A stretch of 64,000 bases of DNA from Marinibium conchae. Its GTDB lineage: Bacteria > Pseudomonadota > Gammaproteobacteria > Enterobacterales > Alteromonadaceae. Under the pieces are notes generated by a model. It saw nothing but the letters and a program-made list of their open reading frames with translations. It ran no database searches and was not told the DNA's origin. Below, in pieces: positions 9,380-17,259 of the stretch (positions within the stretch are counted from its first letter, which is position 1; each line of letters starts with the position of its first letter). The position numbers and the translations under genes were made by a program. Where the stretch lies: positions 124,001 through 188,000 of the forward strand of contig NZ_JADNRN010000002.1 of assembly GCF_015595035.1 (NCBI RefSeq), read 5' to 3'.

Positions 9380-9925
9380 ATGAAACACACACTATTATCT
9401 GTTGCCCTAATGACTGCTTTATTTTCAACAACAGCAGCCGCTGAAAACAAGTGGGAAAAAGAGGCGAAGGACGCTTGGATTGATGGCAAAGCCGAAGCCA
9501 CTATTTTATTTAATGGCAACCTAGATTCCTTCGATATAAATACCGACGTGAACAATGGCATCGTTACTTTAACGGGGAAGGTTGATAACAGTATCGAGAA
9601 AGAACTAGCCGAAGAACTAATTCTAGGTATCGATGGGGTAAGCGACGTTGTTAATCGCCTATCTGTTGTCGGTACGCAATTAGAAGAGAGTGCAGATGTA
9701 GCCGGCTCTTTCACCGACGCTAAAATCTCTACGGTGATCACAAGTCGCTTGCTCTTTGACTCGGAAGTAAGTGGCACGTCGATCGACGTCGATGTTGACA
9801 ATAAAGTAGTGACTCTAAACGGAACGGTAGCTAGTTCGAGCGAACGAGACTTAGCCGTGACTATCGCGGAAAATACTGATGATGTAGAAGAAGTCAAAAG
9901 TATGCTCAAGGTCGAAAGCGAATAG
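9380..9925 (+). CDS. Periplasmic two-BON-domain protein, OsmY-like
   Basis: 181 residues from ATG 9380, which has AAGGAGA at ideal spacing; the frame runs open to a GTG 39 bases earlier that would spoil the signal peptide. Residues 1-22 are a signal peptide ending in AAA. Two BON domains follow, each about 65 residues with the VTLTGKV / VTLNGTV turn and an acidic EEV/DDV end. OsmY-type proteins are osmotically induced periplasmic chaperones or membrane-binding factors. The gene is monocistronic, with the strong terminator at 9943-9974. Confidence 0.85.
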   Translation: MKHTLLSVALMTALFSTTAAAENKWEKEAKDAWIDGKAEATILFNGNLDSFDINTDVNNGIVTLTGKVDNSIEKELAEELILGIDGVSDVVNRLSVVGTQLEESADVAGSFTDAKISTVITSRLLFDSEVSGTSIDVDVDNKVVTLNGTVASSSERDLAVTIAENTDDVEEVKSMLKVESE

Positions 9926-9942
9926 TTAACTAACTTAGGCTG

Positions 9943-9974
9943 GGAGTGCTGCGTAGCCACGCGGCACTCCTTTT
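9943..9974 (+). terminator. Rho-independent terminator after the BON gene
   Basis: GC-rich 12-bp stem GGAGTGCTGCGT / ACGCGGCACTCC (one G-T wobble) with the loop AGCC, followed by TTTT. Confidence 0.85.
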
Positions 9975-10023
9975 CGTGTAACGCCGAAAACTCAAGCAAA
10001 GCGATTTTAACAGAGAGGTATTT

Positions 10024-10548
10024 ATGTCAGTGGTTATCACCAACGCGTTCGATCACAGAATAGCGGCAGTATATGATGAAAGAGAAAAAATAGAAGAGGC
10101 GAGATCGTTACTTAAAAAGCGCTTCAACTTGGATGAAAAAAATATAAAAATACTCAAGCCAAATGAAAGCTCAGTATCGGCGAAACTAGAAGGTGAAAGT
10201 GCAGCCATTGGTAAACAAATGATCTCAGATCATTTCCTCTATGCCTTTGCTAGCTTTGTATTTGGTATGTTAGTAGCTGTATTACTCGTAGGTTTCGGAC
10301 CAGCCATGTTTTCAAATAACCCCTTGTTCACATTCGTTGCGCTTATCAGCCCAGGTATTTTCATGGGCGTTTTTTATGCAGGAATGAGGAGCCTTAAGCC
10401 AGAGAGAGATACCATCAATCAAGCAGCCTTGAAAGCCAATAACGAGAATAATTGGACTCTACTCATCGACGTTGAAGCAGTCAATGTGTCAAAGCAAAAG
10501 ATAGTTGACGAAATAAAGCAAACGAAGGCTTTGGCGATGAGTGCCTAA
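10024..10548 (+). CDS. Small membrane protein with stress-protein-like N-terminal domain
   Basis: 174 residues, family not firmly recognised. A soluble N-terminal part (about 1-65) looks like the small alpha/beta domain in which residues of DEREKIEEARSLL start a helix. Two hydrophobic segments (about residues 75-98 and 102-121) carry Gly and Phe and are separated by a short turn, and a short soluble tail follows. GAGAGG precedes ATG 10024. It lies between an OsmY-like gene and an M48 peptidase gene, which fits an envelope-stress role, but that is context only. Confidence 0.7.
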   Translation: MSVVITNAFDHRIAAVYDEREKIEEARSLLKKRFNLDEKNIKILKPNESSVSAKLEGESAAIGKQMISDHFLYAFASFVFGMLVAVLLVGFGPAMFSNNPLFTFVALISPGIFMGVFYAGMRSLKPERDTINQAALKANNENNWTLLIDVEAVNVSKQKIVDEIKQTKALAMSA

Positions 10549-10697
10549 ACACGATCAATAAGGTTGCATGCAGAATGCTGATTTCAGTTTTTGCGCCGTT
10601 TTCAATATCCTGATCATTTTGGGAGAGACTTAGCCTTTCACTTTTTGAAAATTAATGGTAAAACGAGCGCAGCAAAACAGATGACAAGGAAAGTTGC

Positions 10698-12566
10698 ATG
10701 CATCACAGTCGCACGGAAAGTCGAAAAAAGTTCACAGAGTTAAACCATCAAGCTGAGTTAGAATTTAAAGCCAACCCAGAAAAATATAAGCGAAAAATAC
10801 TATTTTTGGGCCTGCTAGGTTATGGCATTATTGCTTTGTTGTTTGTGCTCGCTCTGGGCACTCTTGCAGGCCTTGTATGGTTGTGTACCTTTGGCCTTGC
10901 TGCACTTATTATTTTGGTCAAAACAAAGCTTATCTTCTTGATCGCACCAGCCGCGTGGCTTGTTCTTAAATCAGTTTGGGTGAAAGTATCGGCACCGCAA
11001 GGCTATGAACTCAGCCGTCGCGATTATCCTCTATTACACGAACAAGTACGACAGCTTTCAAAAGAACTAAACACTGCCAACATCCATAGAATCATAATGG
11101 TGCCTGAGTTGAATGCGGGCATTGCTCAAACACCTCGCTTGGGCATTTTTGGGTGGCAGAAAAACACCCTGTGCTTGGGTTTAGAATTGCTTATGACACT
11201 GAGTGTGGAAGAATGCAAAGCCGTTATAGCGCATGAAATGGGGCATTTGAGTGCATCGCATAGCCGCTTCAATAATTGGGTGTATCGTGTGCGCCTAATA
11301 TGGCATCGAATCGACAGTAGTCTTCAACAAAACGACAGTATCGTTACTAAGCCTCTTAGGACTTTCTTTGCTTGGTATTCGCTTCATTTCGCTGGCTACT
11401 CTTTCGCCTTGGCGCGATTTAACGAATATGAAGCTGACGCAGCTGCCGCAAGTGTTGAAAGCAAACGAGCACTTGCAAGCGCGTTAGGACTAACGGAAGC
11501 TATGGCTACCGCAATGGAAAAACAGTTCTGGGCTCAAATTTGGCAACAGGCGAATACCGAGGAGAAAGCACCTAGTGACATTTACGAACAACTTTATGCA
11601 TTTATTCTGAATTACCGTCAGAGCCTAGATGAGAGAGACCTTCTTGCAAACATGAACACAAAAACTAGCGCAGAAGATACCCATCCATGCTTAAAGGACC
11701 GGCTATCAGCCCTTGGTTTTGATTCGCCCATTATTCTTAAGTCCGATGCCGAGGCTAATGCGGCTAAACAGTTTTTGGGTGACAACTTGAGCGTATTAGT
11801 CGAGATCTACAACAAAGAATGGGAGCAAAGTGTTTCCGACGATTGGCAAGCACATCATAAGTACGGGAAAGAAATTAAAGCAGAGGCCTCGAGCATTGAT
11901 ATAAGTGACATATCAAACATTGGCCTGGAAGAAGCCCATTTGTGGTTAAATGCCAATAGCCAGTTTAATCAGGGAGAGCTGCAACTAGCAACACTTGAGC
12001 AGCTTCAAGCCAAGTTTCCTGATGACAATGCGCTGCGGCTGCACCTCGCTAAACATCTACAAAATAGCAATATTGAAGCTGCAGAAACCCTTTATGTGGA
12101 TATGTTGGACGATTTTGGCTGCAGAGAAGTGGCACTAGGTGAACTGATAGCGATAAGTGAAGGTCTTCAAAAAACTGAGGCTTTGGAACAATGGCGAACA
12201 CAATTAGAGGCTCACTACGATCATTGTGACAAGCTTGATGCCAAGTGGAGTACCATCGACAAACACGACTCTGTGCTTGCTCCTGAGTTTGACGCCCAAG
12301 AAGTGGCATTTTTACAAAGCGCTCTTGAAAACCAAAAGAATGTAAAAGCGTTTTGGATCGCAAAACGCGAGCTTCCTCAAGAAATTACCACGGCAGCCTA
12401 TATCGTATTTATTCAAACCAAAGGTTTTATGGTGAACGAATCGAAGGTGGTGAACGCACTCACTGAGACTCTGGGCGCGAAGTTCGCAGTCTTTGTGATC
12501 GATAAAGACTTTCAGCACAAGAGTATTATTAAACGCACGAAGAAGCTTGGTATGCATTTTAGTTAA
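10698..12566 (+). CDS. M48-family membrane zinc metallopeptidase with TPR-like C-terminal region
   Basis: 622 residues. Two hydrophobic stretches (about residues 35-62 and 66-92) anchor it in the inner membrane. The zinc site is HEMGH (179-183), with the third ligand in NEYEAD (Glu243 or nearby), the HtpX/M48 arrangement. HtpX itself is about 290 aa; here an extra 300 residues follow, with helical TPR-like stretches around 405-510 (AHLWLNANSQFNQGE, AETLYVDML) suggesting a substrate- or partner-binding arm. AAGGAAAG precedes ATG 10698. Probably a membrane-protein quality-control protease. Confidence 0.85.
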   Translation: MHHSRTESRKKFTELNHQAELEFKANPEKYKRKILFLGLLGYGIIALLFVLALGTLAGLVWLCTFGLAALIILVKTKLIFLIAPAAWLVLKSVWVKVSAPQGYELSRRDYPLLHEQVRQLSKELNTANIHRIIMVPELNAGIAQTPRLGIFGWQKNTLCLGLELLMTLSVEECKAVIAHEMGHLSASHSRFNNWVYRVRLIWHRIDSSLQQNDSIVTKPLRTFFAWYSLHFAGYSFALARFNEYEADAAAASVESKRALASALGLTEAMATAMEKQFWAQIWQQANTEEKAPSDIYEQLYAFILNYRQSLDERDLLANMNTKTSAEDTHPCLKDRLSALGFDSPIILKSDAEANAAKQFLGDNLSVLVEIYNKEWEQSVSDDWQAHHKYGKEIKAEASSIDISDISNIGLEEAHLWLNANSQFNQGELQLATLEQLQAKFPDDNALRLHLAKHLQNSNIEAAETLYVDMLDDFGCREVALGELIAISEGLQKTEALEQWRTQLEAHYDHCDKLDAKWSTIDKHDSVLAPEFDAQEVAFLQSALENQKNVKAFWIAKRELPQEITTAAYIVFIQTKGFMVNESKVVNALTETLGAKFAVFVIDKDFQHKSIIKRTKKLGMHFS

Positions 12567-12622
12567 CTAAACAAATACTACTGCATGCCCGAGCGGCTAA
12601 TTGTCCACAATGAGAAACACTA

Positions 12623-13042
12623 ATGATGAAAACGATTGCCCCAGCGCTTATTCTTATTGTAGCTTGCATTTTATTGGTGTACGCAGCTATTCAATTTTTC
12701 AAACAACGCGAGTTTTTAGCTAATGCCTCTACTGCAGAGGGTACTTTCATTGGTTATGAATACACCAGCTCAACAGACTTCGATGCTTTAAAAGACGTTA
12801 AAATGGCATCGAGTACCTTTCCCAAATTTGAGTTTACTACCATAACGGGTGAACTTATACAGTTTGAAAGCAGCACTAGTGTGCACAACCCTAGCCAAGG
12901 CGTGACCGTGATTTATTCAGCTGATAATCCAAAAAATGCGCAAGTCCTGTCTTTCTTTTCTACGTATGGATGGATTGCGGCCTTAGCGGGTCTTGGCGGC
13001 ATCTTATTGATTGTTGCCGGGGTTTTACGTTTAATGTTGTAA
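12623..13042 (+). CDS. DUF3592-like small membrane protein
   Basis: 139 residues with an N-terminal TM segment (about 5-24), a beta-rich middle of about 80 residues with the VTVIYSADNPKNAQV turn typical of DUF3592 proteins, and a C-terminal TM (about 113-136). Function of the family is unknown. It follows the M48 gene by 56 bases and may be cotranscribed with it. Confidence 0.7.
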   Translation: MMKTIAPALILIVACILLVYAAIQFFKQREFLANASTAEGTFIGYEYTSSTDFDALKDVKMASSTFPKFEFTTITGELIQFESSTSVHNPSQGVTVIYSADNPKNAQVLSFFSTYGWIAALAGLGGILLIVAGVLRLML

Positions 13043-13404
13043 TAGTTAAATAGGTGGCCAAATTAACTATGCCACTTCAACTCACTGATTACCGCCAATA
13101 CTGGTAGAGCCCCGCCGGTTTTCAAAACCGTGCAAACCTCAATAATTGACGACTACACCATCCAACGAGATTTTGACTTTGGCGCATAAGTTACAAAAAA
13201 ACGAGAGCTTGAACATGCAATATGTTGAGGCAAGAACTTCCATATATCTCATTTCGAATTTCAGTATCAAAGGTCAGTTCATTTACTTATCTTGACAACA
13301 ACTCATTTCATATTTTCTTCAAAACACCTATCAGGAAAACGTAAAACTGGACTCAAATACAGCTGTCACTATGTCTAGCGTATTACGTTAATATTTCTTA
13401 TACT
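13043..13404. other. Gene-free stretch with tRNA-anticodon-like palindrome
   Basis: About 360 bases without a coding frame. At 13116-13130 lies the 15-base perfect palindrome CGGTTTTCAAAACCG within 13101-13133. Read on the minus strand it resembles the anticodon arm of a tRNA-Ser(UGA), and on the plus strand one with a TCA anticodon. No T-arm, acceptor stem or CCA can be paired on either side, so this is not a tRNA gene. It may be an old attachment-site scar. Confidence 0.35.
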
Positions 13405-13842
13405 TGGATATGATCACTGCTGCAAAACAATCCGAAGCACATGACTTTATTCTGAGTCTAAGTGATGCAAAAAGGGCGCACAGGTTATGATGCCCATGTA
13501 GGTGAGCGAGGTGTGAAACTCTCTGGCGGGCAAAGACAACGTATCGCCATTGCTCGGGTGATGTTAAAAGATGCACCCATTTTGATATTAGATGAAGCAA
13601 CATCCGCGCTTGATTCAGAAGTAGAGGCGGCGATTCAGCAGTGTTTGGACAAGATTATGGAAGATAAAACAGTGTTAGCAATTGCCCACCGTTTGTCTAC
13701 CATTGCTCAAATGGATCGGCTCTTAGTGCTGGATCAAGGTAAGGTTGTCGAAGCTGGAAGTCACCAAGAGCTCATTGCTCTGGATGGCATTTATGCGAAA
13801 CTTTGGGCACACCAAACAGGCGGCTTTATCGGAGTCGATTAG
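13405..13842 (+). pseudogene. Truncated and frameshifted ABC exporter, C-terminal ATPase remnant
   Basis: Only the last 145 or so residues of an ABC half-exporter (MsbA-like, permease fused to ATPase) remain. In the first frame 13405-13470 reads [19 protein letters not shown], the usual segment before the signature. At the A-run 13469-13473 the frame must shift by one base to reach [20 protein letters not shown], then Walker [13 protein letters not shown] and the switch His in AIAHRLS. One extra A explains the shift. The transmembrane domain and Walker A are absent: upstream sequence is non-coding. It is a relic, probably cut by a deletion or insertion near 13400. Confidence 0.85.
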
Positions 13843-13886
13843 AGCAAGCACTGGAAAGCGAGTCAGATGAGTGTGACGAGGTGAAA

Positions 13887-14501
13887 TCAGTCTTGAATTT
13901 CATATTGCGATAAAAACATGGATACAGAAGAGCTGACTAATTTGTCCACTGTTTTCTCATCGGGATAGCAAGCGTAGCCAATTATTTGAGGCCAAAACGC
14001 GACAGATTTAAGCATGCCATAAAACTGTTTGGATGCAATGTCTACGTCAGAAATGTTCAAACGTTTGGCGCTTATCGCTTCTTTTAGCCACAGTACTAAT
14101 CCACTCTCCGCTTCCCCCATTTGTTCAACTGCAGCTTCAACTGCACCAGGGGTGTGAAAGCATTCAGCAAAAATTAAGCGCGAAACACTGATAAAAGAAG
14201 GTGTCTTCAATAATACCATTTCTTGGTACGCTATGTCACTTAGCTGGTCATTGAGAGTCTTACTGCTTTGATATTCATAGCTTGTGGCAGCGAGGCCTTG
14301 CTTCCACATAATATTGGTGATTTCACGAAACAAAGCGTCTTTACTAGGAAAGTGATTATACACCGTTCGCTTGGATACCTCTGCTGTCTTCGCTATATGA
14401 TCCATACTCGTTTTTTGAAAGCCTAAGCGATCAAATTCAGCAATCGCTGCATTGACAATATCTGCGCGCTTCTTATCAGTTAAGGTTTGTTTGACAGCCA
14501 C
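13887..14501 (-). CDS. TetR-family transcriptional repressor
   Basis: 204 residues with an N-terminal TetR helix-turn-helix (about residues 12-58; the recognition part is IAKTAEVSKRTVYNHFPSK) and a helical ligand-binding C-terminal domain of the AefR type. It is divergent from the MBL hydrolase gene. The 190-base space between them holds a textbook palindromic operator at 14606-14630, so it most likely represses itself and the hydrolase-SDR pair, with release by a small hydrophobic ligand. The ligand is unknown. Confidence 0.9.
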   Translation of the reverse strand: MAVKQTLTDKKRADIVNAAIAEFDRLGFQKTSMDHIAKTAEVSKRTVYNHFPSKDALFREITNIMWKQGLAATSYEYQSSKTLNDQLSDIAYQEMVLLKTPSFISVSRLIFAECFHTPGAVEAAVEQMGEAESGLVLWLKEAISAKRLNISDVDIASKQFYGMLKSVAFWPQIIGYACYPDEKTVDKLVSSSVSMFLSQYEIQD

Positions 14502-14605
14502 GAAACGTCTCTTCTCATTAGATTATTATTTATCTTGTCGTCTTTCTCACCTGTACCATTTTACACTCAGTAGTTTACTTTTCAATTTACTTCTTTATTT
14601 TTATG

Positions 14606-14630
14606 TGTAAACTACACCGTATAGTTTACA
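14606..14630. promoter_or_regulatory. TetR operator, TGTAAACTA-N7-TAGTTTACA
   Basis: A perfect 9-bp inverted repeat with a 7-base spacer, 63 bases before the hydrolase start and 105 before the tetR start. A further half-site, TAGTTTAC, lies at 14571-14578. Size and place fit a TetR dimer site. Confidence 0.75.
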
Positions 14631-14692
14631 TTTTAGATAAGTAATACTATTTTTGAATAGAAGTGCAGCCGCCAATTGGGAGATCTTTAGAT

Positions 14693-15784
14693 ATGGTTAG
14701 AAAAGGAGTTTATGGCGCATTAATAACGTTAATTTTAGTGATTGTGTTCATGATCACTTACTCACTTTGGGTGCTAGGAAAAGAGGCAATGACAGGTTCT
14801 ATCGATACGAAGCGTGCAATAAATAGCCATTACAACAATGGCCGTTTTGAAAATGAAGATAAAAGGGTGAAGCAAGACTTCTCGAAATTGGGCAGTATTC
14901 TCAAACGATATCTATTTAAAAAACGCATTGAACCAGTTCCAAAAAGCGTACCCGTAGTACCAATTGATCACGCTACTCTCAATGAAACACAAGATCATAT
15001 TTATAGACTGGGGCACTCTTCATTGCTATTGAACTTGTCACAAAGCATTTGGTTAATTGACCCAGTGTTCTCAGATAGAGCGTCACCATTTTCATGGACA
15101 GGCCCAAAGCGCTTTCACGAAGTTCCGCTCGACTTGGGCCCGATTCCGTCAATCACTGGTGTTATCATTTCTCACGATCATTATGACCATTTGGATAAAC
15201 AAACGATCAAAATGCTCAGTGACAAAACAGAGTATTTTGTGGTTCCTCTTGGTCTTGAGTCCCATTTGATAAAATGGGGAGTGCCTAGGTATAAAATCTA
15301 TTCATTAGATTGGTGGGAAAATATTAACCTACAAAATTTAAGCATAACAGCCACGCCATCCCAGCACTTTTCTGGTCGTGGTTTGCAAGATGGTAATAAA
15401 ACGCTGTGGGCATCATTCGTAATAAATACGCCAAAACATAAACTTTTCTATAGTGGTGACAGCGGTTATTTTGAGGGCTTCAAAGAAATTGGCAAACGAT
15501 TTGGACCGTTTGATCTAACCTTGATTGAAACCGGTGCTTACGACAAAGATTGGCCTGATATTCATATGTTTCCTGAAGAAAGTGTGCAAGCCCACATCGA
15601 TTTAAACGGAAAAGTGTTAATGCCAGTGCACAACGGAACATTCGATCTTGCCTTGCATCCTTGGTATGAGCCCTTTGAGCGGCTTTTGACCTCTGCCGAA
15701 TCTCAAGGTGTCCTTACTTCAATACCCAAGATGGGAGAAGCCGTTCCTTTGTCAAACCCAGAGAAAGCCTTTACGTGGAGATAA
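14693..15784 (+). CDS. Membrane-anchored metallo-beta-lactamase-fold hydrolase, NAPE-PLD/UlaG-like
   Basis: 363 residues from ATG 14693, which has GGGAG at good spacing (the frame is open to a GTG 30 bases before). One N-terminal TM segment (about residues 7-28) is followed by the MBL fold. Zinc ligands are His161, His163, Asp165 and His166 in SHDHYDHLD, Asp in YSGDSGYF, and His in VHNGTFDLA. This pattern (Lactamase_B_2 type) is shared by N-acyl-phosphatidylethanolamine phospholipase D and related lipid hydrolases. With an SDR gene 5 bases downstream and a TetR regulator upstream, a role in handling a lipid-like or toxic hydrophobic compound is plausible but unproven. Confidence 0.85.
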   Translation: MVRKGVYGALITLILVIVFMITYSLWVLGKEAMTGSIDTKRAINSHYNNGRFENEDKRVKQDFSKLGSILKRYLFKKRIEPVPKSVPVVPIDHATLNETQDHIYRLGHSSLLLNLSQSIWLIDPVFSDRASPFSWTGPKRFHEVPLDLGPIPSITGVIISHDHYDHLDKQTIKMLSDKTEYFVVPLGLESHLIKWGVPRYKIYSLDWWENINLQNLSITATPSQHFSGRGLQDGNKTLWASFVINTPKHKLFYSGDSGYFEGFKEIGKRFGPFDLTLIETGAYDKDWPDIHMFPEESVQAHIDLNGKVLMPVHNGTFDLALHPWYEPFERLLTSAESQGVLTSIPKMGEAVPLSNPEKAFTWR

Positions 15785-15789
15785 ATCTT

Positions 15790-16632
15790 ATGAGCAAAGT
15801 AGTATTAATAACAGGTACATCAAGCGGCTTAGGCTTGGCAACCGCGGTTCAAATGGCTGAGCAAGGATTCAAGGTCTACGCTAGTATGCGCAATTTAAAC
15901 AGTGCTAAAAACTTGCAATCAGCGATGAAAGAAAAAGGTTTGTCGTATTCTCTTTTGCGCTTAGATGTTCAAGAAACCGAGTCAGTTCAGGCTGCGGTCG
16001 AAGACATTATTGAAAAAGAAAAGCGCATTGATATTCTCATTAATAATGCCGGTGCAGGCTTCGTGAAAACGACTGAGCATGCCAGTGAAGAAGAAATTGC
16101 TTGGGTGATGGACGTGAACTTTTCCGGTGTTGTTAGATGCACAAAAGCAGTGCTACCTTATATGCGTAGGCAAGGTAGCGGACATATCATTAATGTGACC
16201 TCTGTTGGCGGTTTAGTCGGTCAACCTTTCAACGAGATTTATTGTGCAGCAAAATTCGCCGTAGAGGGATATACAGAGTCTCTTGCAGCTTATGTTCAGC
16301 CAAATTTTGGTGTGAAATTTACCTTGGTTGAACCAGGTGGTATCAGTTCAGAGTTTGCCAATTCAGTGATCGCGCAATTAGAGAGTTCAACTGGATTGCC
16401 GGAAGACGAGTATTTACCAATTTTACGCACCTATATTGCTGCAGCTCAACAACGCAGTAAGGAGTCAGGTGTTTATCAAAGCGCAAATGAGGTTGCAGAA
16501 CTTATACTATCCGTCGTGAATAGCGATAATCCTCCAATTCGAATTCGCACTTCCAAATGGGCAGAAAAGTTTAGCGAATTAAAAACCATGTGCGACCCCG
16601 ACGGTAAGAAGCAACAAGCATTGTTGTCTTAA
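15790..16632 (+). CDS. Short-chain dehydrogenase/reductase
   Basis: 280 residues from ATG 15790 (the track-open GTG at 15775 lies inside the hydrolase gene). It has the cofactor motif TGTSSGLG at residues 8-15, the NNAG motif, and the catalytic Tyr-Lys in YCAAK with Ser in NVTSVGG. Arg in SMRNL after beta-2 points to NADP. Five bases from the MBL hydrolase stop, so one transcript under the TetR operator. Substrate unknown. Confidence 0.88.
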   Translation: MSKVVLITGTSSGLGLATAVQMAEQGFKVYASMRNLNSAKNLQSAMKEKGLSYSLLRLDVQETESVQAAVEDIIEKEKRIDILINNAGAGFVKTTEHASEEEIAWVMDVNFSGVVRCTKAVLPYMRRQGSGHIINVTSVGGLVGQPFNEIYCAAKFAVEGYTESLAAYVQPNFGVKFTLVEPGGISSEFANSVIAQLESSTGLPEDEYLPILRTYIAAAQQRSKESGVYQSANEVAELILSVVNSDNPPIRIRTSKWAEKFSELKTMCDPDGKKQQALLS

Positions 16633-16688
16633 ATATGTAAATTGTTTTATTATCGAATCAAAGCAAGTACTGGCTTTGCTCATTGGAC

Positions 16689-16706
16689 AGGCGTATTTCG
16701 CCTTTT
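16689..16706 (+). terminator. Short hairpin after the hydrolase-SDR operon
   Basis: AGGCG-TATTT-CGCCT followed by a short T-run. The stem is only 5 bp, so this is a weak call. Confidence 0.45.
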
Positions 16707-16785
16707 CATTCATTAATGGTAATGATTAAGATGTGTGAACTTCATCAGGCATAAAAGGAGCAAGAAAAGTGAGTGAAAGCCTTAG

Positions 16786-16830
16786 TGTCGTATTTTCGTA
16801 ATTGACAAATGTCGTATTTTTGCACATTGT
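16786..16830 (+). promoter_or_regulatory. abiE promoter with 11-base direct repeats
   Basis: TGTCGTATTTT occurs at 16786-16796 and again at 16810-16820, 24 bases apart, flanking a TTGACA -35 box (16802-16807). A CATTGT -10-like box follows 17 bases later (16825-16830). Known AbiEi antitoxins bind repeats in their own promoter; these are direct rather than inverted repeats, so autoregulation is an inference. Confidence 0.5.
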
Positions 16831-16857
16831 TTGAACTGTGTTTATAGGAGAATTAAC

Positions 16858-17259
16858 GTGACCATTCAAAGCAGAATACAAACGAGAGTAAAGCGCTCGA
16901 AGCGTTCTGTTTTCTTGCGCTCCGATTTTAAGGATATTGCAGATTACGACCAAGTAGGCAGAGGGCTGAGGAATCTCGTTCGAGAAGGCTTGCTAATGAA
17001 GATTGGTTATGGGTTGTATGTGCGTGCCAGAGTGAATCGTATTACTGGAAAGCTAATGCCAGACAACGTGGCAGGCGCGGATGGCGTGGTGATTGAAGCG
17101 ATGGAAAAGTTAGGTGTCGATTACCAGTTTGATGATTTATCAAACCTGAACTTCTCAGGTGAGAGTAAGCAAATCCCCGCCAAGGTAAAAATCACGCCCA
17201 AGAGTGCGCGTTTTACACGTAAAATTGCTGTAGGGACGCAGCTTGTCAACGCAGGTTGA
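16858..17259 (+). CDS. AbiEi-like antitoxin (type IV toxin-antitoxin)
   Basis: 133 residues from GTG 16858, which has AGGAG seven bases before it; an in-frame TTG at 16831 lacks a site. The N-terminal part is a winged-helix type domain (FLRSDFKDIADYDQVGRGL, then LVREGLLMKIGYGLYVR), and a short C-terminal domain follows, as in the DUF6088 group of AbiEi antitoxins. It overlaps the downstream nucleotidyltransferase gene by 17 bases, the usual antitoxin-toxin order. It should repress its own operon and counter the AbiEii toxin. Confidence 0.8.
   Translation: MTIQSRIQTRVKRSKRSVFLRSDFKDIADYDQVGRGLRNLVREGLLMKIGYGLYVRARVNRITGKLMPDNVAGADGVVIEAMEKLGVDYQFDDLSNLNFSGESKQIPAKVKITPKSARFTRKIAVGTQLVNAG

Noticed and set aside
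9337-9999. 220-aa open frame antisense to the BON gene
   Set aside because: Ser/Thr-rich shadow of a real gene with signal peptide and domains. It also runs through the terminator.
13090-13190. Possible tRNA-Sec (selC) or tRNA-Ser gene
   Set aside because: Only an anticodon-arm-like palindrome is present. No T-arm, acceptor stem or long variable arm can be paired on either strand.
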